Source: Piromyces finnis (lineage: Eukaryota; Neocallimastigomycota; Neocallimastigomycetes; Neocallimastigales; Neocallimastigaceae). Taken from it: a stretch of DNA of 64,000 nucleotides. Positions 60,776 through 64,000 of this stretch are shown one piece after another. Location of the stretch: the NCBI GenBank assembly GCA_002104945.1, contig MCFH01000050.1, positions 345,027 to 409,026 of the forward strand, given 5' to 3'. Both the position numbers and the translations under genes were made by a program. The notes beneath the pieces are model-generated. The model was not told where the DNA came from. It saw only the letters and a program-made list of their open reading frames with translations, and did not search any database. Position 1 is the stretch's first letter, and the number at the start of each line of letters is the position of its first letter.

Positions 60776-61258
60776 CCCTCTTGGGAACGTGCCTTCATTT
60801 ATTTAATAAATGTAGTTTCTCAAGGGGGTCTACTCATGCTCATGGTACTGAGAGAGTAGAAAGACTCCCTCTTGGGAACGTGCCTTCATTTATTTAATAA
60901 ATGTAGTTTCTCAAGGGGGTCTACTATATGAAGAGTCATAATCCTAAGAAGGCCTGGAAATGGATCAAGAAAACTGCAAAAATTGGAAAAGATTCTTTCT
61001 TTATTGCCCTCTTGGGAACGTGCCTTCATTTATTTAATAAATGTAGTTTCTCAAGGGGGTCTACTCATGCTCATGGTACTGAGAGAGTAGAAAGAATTAA
61101 ATCCAAGTATTGCGCAATGGATGCTTGGTGCCCTCTTAGGAATGTGCCTTCATTTATTTAATAAATGTAATTTCTCAAGGGGGTCTACTCATGCTCATGG
61201 TACTGAGAGAGTAGAAATAATTAAATCCAAGCATTGCGCAATGGATGCTTGGTTAGTC
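60776..61258 (+). repeat. tandem hairpin-forming repeats in the 5' region of the LINE
   Basis: Four copies start at 60776, 60867, 61007 and 61131. Each begins CCCTCTTGGGAACGTGCC (copy 4: CCCTCTTAGGAATGTGCC), continues through CATTTATTTAATAAATG, and reaches TTTCTCAAGGGGGTCTACT. Copies 1, 3 and 4 continue into CATGCTCATGGTACTGAGAG. Copies 3 and 4 also share ATTAAATCCAAG and GCGCAATGGATGCTTGG and have a 124-bp period. Copies 1 and 2 are shorter versions. In RNA each unit can form a stem between CCCUCUUGGGA and UCUCAAGGGGG (two G-U pairs) enclosing an inner CAUUUAU/AUAAAUG stem. Tandem 5' units are typical of promoter-bearing 5' regions of some retroelements. Confidence 0.85.
60925..61007 (+). 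repeat. 83-bp copy of the LINE coding region inserted in the 5' repeats
   Basis: Bases 60925-61007 are identical to 63729-63811 inside the long ORF (encoding MKSHNPKKAWKWIKKTAKIG and KDSFFIA), in the same orientation. The fragment separates repeat copies 2 and 3. It keeps an open frame that continues into repeat copy 3 (60928-61161), a chimeric 77-codon frame of doubtful meaning. Confidence 0.93.
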
Positions 61259-61898
61259 TTCAAGGGAAAATTATTAGGACTAAGCTCATGGTACTGAGCG
61301 ATTAAAAAACATTTTATTCATCAAATTTAAGTATTTGATGAATAAGTGAATGTTTGATTTTTCAGGTAAGTTTGTATAGTATTTAATTAGAAGAGTAATA
61401 CATTTTGTTGCTGTATTTTTTTCTTTTATTCATGTATTCATGTAGTACTACTCTTCTCTTGTAAGAATCCAATGTAGTCAACTTTAGCATTTGCATTGTA
61501 TTTTTATATTCATGTAGCTATTGTTGTATTGTTTCTTGTAAGAGACTGATTCACTCTACATCATGTAAAAATACTATTCACAAGCTTTCTGGTGTCGACA
61601 TTCTTGATTCAAATTTTTTACCAATTTAAATATTTAATGAAAAGTAAAGTCAAACAAGTTTAGTGTCAAAAAGCGAATCGAATTTACTAACAACAAACCA
61701 AAATTAGAATTTTTAAAGAAAATTTACAACTAGAATTCAAAAAAAAGAAACTTTAAACAAAGCATCGTAACAATTTTTGTACTATCCAGTACTTTTAAGA
61801 AGAGAGAGAGAGACAGATTTTTTTCCATATACGTTATATTTGTAATTTTTATTAGTATTTATTTTATATTCAATATTTTTTAATTAGAATTTATTATC
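61259..61898 (+). other. 5' untranslated region of the LINE, with a 13-bp-stem hairpin
   Basis: This stretch joins the tandem repeats to the ORF. It is less AT-rich than host intergenic DNA. TTATTCATCAAAT (61314-61326) and ATTTGATGAATAA (61333-61345) form a perfect stem around a 6-base loop. The sequence TTTTTCAGGTAAG follows at about 61357. A GA-repeat (AGAGAGAGAGAC) occurs near 61801-61815. No frame is open across it. Confidence 0.65.
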
Positions 61899-64000
61899 AT
61901 GTCAGTCCTTTATATTAAAGATAAGAATTATATCAGACGTGGTACCCGGTCTTATGGTATCCCCTTAGATGATATTCGCTCCTTCTTTATCCGTGGTATT
62001 CGATCATGGTCAGTAAATATGCTATGGGAAAAACTCGAGGTTATTCTAGAAGATAAATTTAATTCAGTTATTAGTGTTAAATATTTTCAAACTTTCAATG
62101 ATCACTTTTTCTTAGTCAAGGTTCATGGTTCATCAAAAGATTGTATTAAAATCTTACACATGTTAAAGAAGAAACTTTCAGTTACCTCAATTTCCTTTTC
62201 AGCTCGTAGTAGAAGGAATCACAAATACACTTTTTCCACTCTCAAACGTAAAATTTTAGTTTCTAATAAACATCAACATTCTATTCAACATTCATTTCAA
62301 CAATCAGTTCAACAATCTCATCAACAATCCGATCTTCAACAAGATCTTCAACAAGATCTTCAACAAGTTTCCCATCATGAAAATATTCCAGATCTACAGC
62401 AAACACAATTTCAATCTCAACATTCAACAATTAATTCTAATAGTTCTATCAACTCTGATAACAGTTCAATAGTTGATAGTTCTTCAGTTTCACAGCCATC
62501 TAGTAATAGTTCTACTTATTCCTCTGATGCATCATCCATTAATAACGATGACTTTAATAATAATAATAATAATAGCAACGATTCTTCCTCATCCAACAAG
62601 CCTGATAACTTTTCTTTTTGTCTTAGTTGGAACACCAATGGGTGGAATCATGAAAAGAGAGATAGTATTAGCTATTTCACAGCTATTTTCAAACCATTAT
62701 TCTTATGTTTCCAAGAAACTGGTAATGGTTCTGGTTCGAATACAGATTATCCTTGTCGTGTTACTTTGCGAAACTATAGACACTTTTTCAAGAAAGCTGA
62801 CGAATCAGTTCCAGGAATGAGAGGTTTATATTTAGGTTTTCACAATTCGTGTCAAGCCTCACTTGAAAACTTCTCTGGAAAGTATATTATTTCTATTTAT
62901 ACTTTTAGTCTTTGGAATAGATTCAAATGCTCGATTGGAAATGTTTATATGCCTCATAGTCATCACAACATCTATGTTGATCATGCAAAGTTAGAAGTTC
63001 GCTTGTGGTTACAAACTCATTCATCCCATCCATCGATTCTTGTTGGTGATTTTAATATGTCTAAAGTAAAATTATCCAACTGGTTATCAACTAATGGATT
63101 AGGAGATTGGGAAATTCTTCCGCTTAGAGGGTCGACTATCTCTTGGACTCGAGGTGATCAATCTTCCGACATTGACCATGCTCTTATCAATTCGAAGATG
63201 AAAGATCTTATTCACTCAGGATCATTTATAAATAATTTTTATCCTGTATCAGACCATAAGCCACTTCTTATTAATGGTAAAATTATTCCTATGGAAGATT
63301 TTTCTAATGACTTTAATGTTCCTAAGAAAATTCTGAAATGGAATAGATTAAAATGTATTGAGGAAAAGGAATCTATTCTCAGTCATAATAAATTCCAAAT
63401 ACTTTCAGCAAAATTCAACGATCCTAATGTTTCTACAGATGAACTTTCCAAAGAGTTTACTTCAACTGCTTTTTCAATTGCAGACGAGCTCAGTATTACC
63501 TCAGCAAATAATGTTATAAAGTCTTCATTTCATATTTCACAACAAATTTTTAATCTCCAAAAAATCAAAATGAAGTTGTATAAGAGATTTAAAAAAGAAA
63601 GAATTTATGATATAGATGAATTTATTAAAAGAATTAAAATCTACCGTAAGCTCATTGATTACATCCACAAAAGATGTAATGAATTTAGGAAGCAAGAATA
63701 TCTTCATTGGATTAAAACAGGATGTGAGTATATGAAGAGTCATAATCCTAAGAAGGCCTGGAAATGGATCAAGAAAACTGCAAAAATTGGAAAAGATTCT
63801 TTCTTTATTGCTCAACCAATTAAAAACAAAAATGGAGAATTAGTTGTTGCTACGGAAGAACAACTAGATGTGTGGCATGATCATTTCGAAAAGCTTGCAT
63901 CAGATCCAAGTGGTGTAAGTCTTGATTTGGAGCATTGGTATGAAGAACCAACGAATAAACGTTTTTCACTCCCTATGCTTGATGAATGGGATATCAACCA
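61899..64000 (+). CDS. non-LTR retrotransposon ORF: N-terminal RRM-like region plus APE-type endonuclease (runs off the window)
   Basis: Open from ATG 61899 to the window end with no stop in 700 codons. Residues 1-110 (ending KRNHKYTF-like basic sequence; SVNMLWEKLEVILEDKFNSV, HFFLVKVHGSSKDCIKILHM) have the strand-helix-strand-strand-helix look of an RRM. Then come a Gln/Ser/Asn-rich linker with repeated DLQQ units (about 130-240) and an endonuclease/exonuclease/phosphatase domain (about 243-465): FCLSWNTNGWNHEKRD, LCFQETGN, MRGLYLGFHNSC, IGNVYMPHSH, ILVGDFNMSK, DIDHALINSKM and SDHKPLLING. These include the Asn, Glu, Asp/Asn and SDH catalytic positions of AP-type endonucleases that nick target DNA. 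A Lys-rich coiled segment follows, including RKQEYLHWIK, as found before reverse transcriptase domains. The reverse transcriptase itself should lie beyond 64000. Every catalytic block seen is intact, so the copy could be young. Confidence 0.88.
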   Translation, partial: MSVLYIKDKNYIRRGTRSYGIPLDDIRSFFIRGIRSWSVNMLWEKLEVILEDKFNSVISVKYFQTFNDHFFLVKVHGSSKDCIKILHMLKKKLSVTSISFSARSRRNHKYTFSTLKRKILVSNKHQHSIQHSFQQSVQQSHQQSDLQQDLQQDLQQVSHHENIPDLQQTQFQSQHSTINSNSSINSDNSSIVDSSSVSQPSSNSSTYSSDASSINNDDFNNNNNNSNDSSSSNKPDNFSFCLSWNTNGWNHEKRDSISYFTAIFKPLFLCFQETGNGSGSNTDYPCRVTLRNYRHFFKKADESVPGMRGLYLGFHNSCQASLENFSGKYIISIYTFSLWNRFKCSIGNVYMPHSHHNIYVDHAKLEVRLWLQTHSSHPSILVGDFNMSKVKLSNWLSTNGLGDWEILPLRGSTISWTRGDQSSDIDHALINSKMKDLIHSGSFINNFYPVSDHKPLLINGKIIPMEDFSNDFNVPKKILKWNRLKCIEEKESILSHNKFQILSAKFNDPNVSTDELSKEFTSTAFSIADELSITSANNVIKSSFHISQQIFNLQKIKMKLYKRFKKERIYDIDEFIKRIKIYRKLIDYIHKRCNEFRKQEYLHWIKTGCEYMKSHNPKKAWKWIKKTAKIGKDSFFIAQPIKNKNGELVVATEEQLDVWHDHFEKLASDPSGVSLDLEHWYEEPTNKRFSLPMLDEWDIN

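Noticed and set aside
60671-60859. 62-codon frame starting with a poly-Lys run
   Set aside because: It reads through a poly(A) tail into the LINE 5' repeats, a junction artefact.

Overview
The window is eukaryotic nuclear DNA from an extremely AT-rich genome. Genes are broken by short AT-rich introns (mostly GTAAGT or GTATGT to TAG), long intergenic spaces are full of poly(A)/poly(T) runs and ATT, TTTA and TTAG microsatellites, and proteins carry Asn/Ser-rich linkers. The gene set (large Sec7/BIG ArfGEF, SMAP-type ArfGAP, a fungal-looking SH3 membrane protein, an RPEL protein with a fungal-type C-terminus, an RJL GTPase typical of flagellated eukaryotes, an ankyrin relic) fits best with an early-diverging, zoospore-forming fungus of the anaerobic gut type (Neocallimastigomycota). 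This assignment is inference from composition and gene content, not a database result.

Layout. 2.7-5.1 kb: UBE2J1/Ubc6-like ER ubiquitin-conjugating enzyme in 8 exons (+). 5.1-11.5 kb: gene-poor. 11.5-13.6 kb: 719-residue nuclear-looking protein of unknown family (-). 13.6-19.6 kb: gene-poor with large TTTA/TTAG tracts. 19.6-20.0 kb: broken ankyrin-repeat gene (+). 20.3-23.3 kb: multi-exon TTC5-like protein (-). 24.7-32.2 kb: 2019-residue Sec7/BIG ArfGEF in 9 exons (-). 34.7-36.0 kb: protein with a gamma-glutamylcyclotransferase-like fold (-). 40.9-41.5 kb: intronless bacterial-type DNA-3-methyladenine glycosylase I (+), with a diverged tandem duplication just upstream. 46.2-49.4 kb: signal peptide, Ig-like ectodomain, one TM segment and SH3 (+). 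51.1-52.5 kb: RJL/DNAJC27-like GTPase without a J domain (-), divergent from an SMAP-like ArfGAP (53.5-55.3 kb, +). 56.1-57.5 kb: RPEL protein (-). 58.6-59.6 kb: ribosomal protein eL8 (+), whose ORF is far more GC-rich than anything around it. 60.0 kb to the end: a non-LTR retrotransposon cluster, with stacked polyadenylated 3' tails, a structured tandem-repeat 5' region and a long open ORF running off the window.

Working together. The Sec7 GEF and the SMAP-like GAP are opposite arms of the Arf GTPase cycle at Golgi/endosomal membranes. UBE2J1 serves ER-associated degradation. TTC5 (tubulin mRNA autoregulation in animals) and RJL (phyletically linked to flagella) both suit a flagellated fungus. 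The most unusual part is the retroelement at the right edge: its 5' region has hairpin-forming tandem repeats interrupted by an 83-bp copy of its own coding sequence, and its ORF appears to join an RRM-like N-terminal region to the endonuclease. I saw no CRISPR array, rRNA or convincing tRNA. Exon boundaries were derived by hand from splice consensus, reading frame and remembered family similarity.
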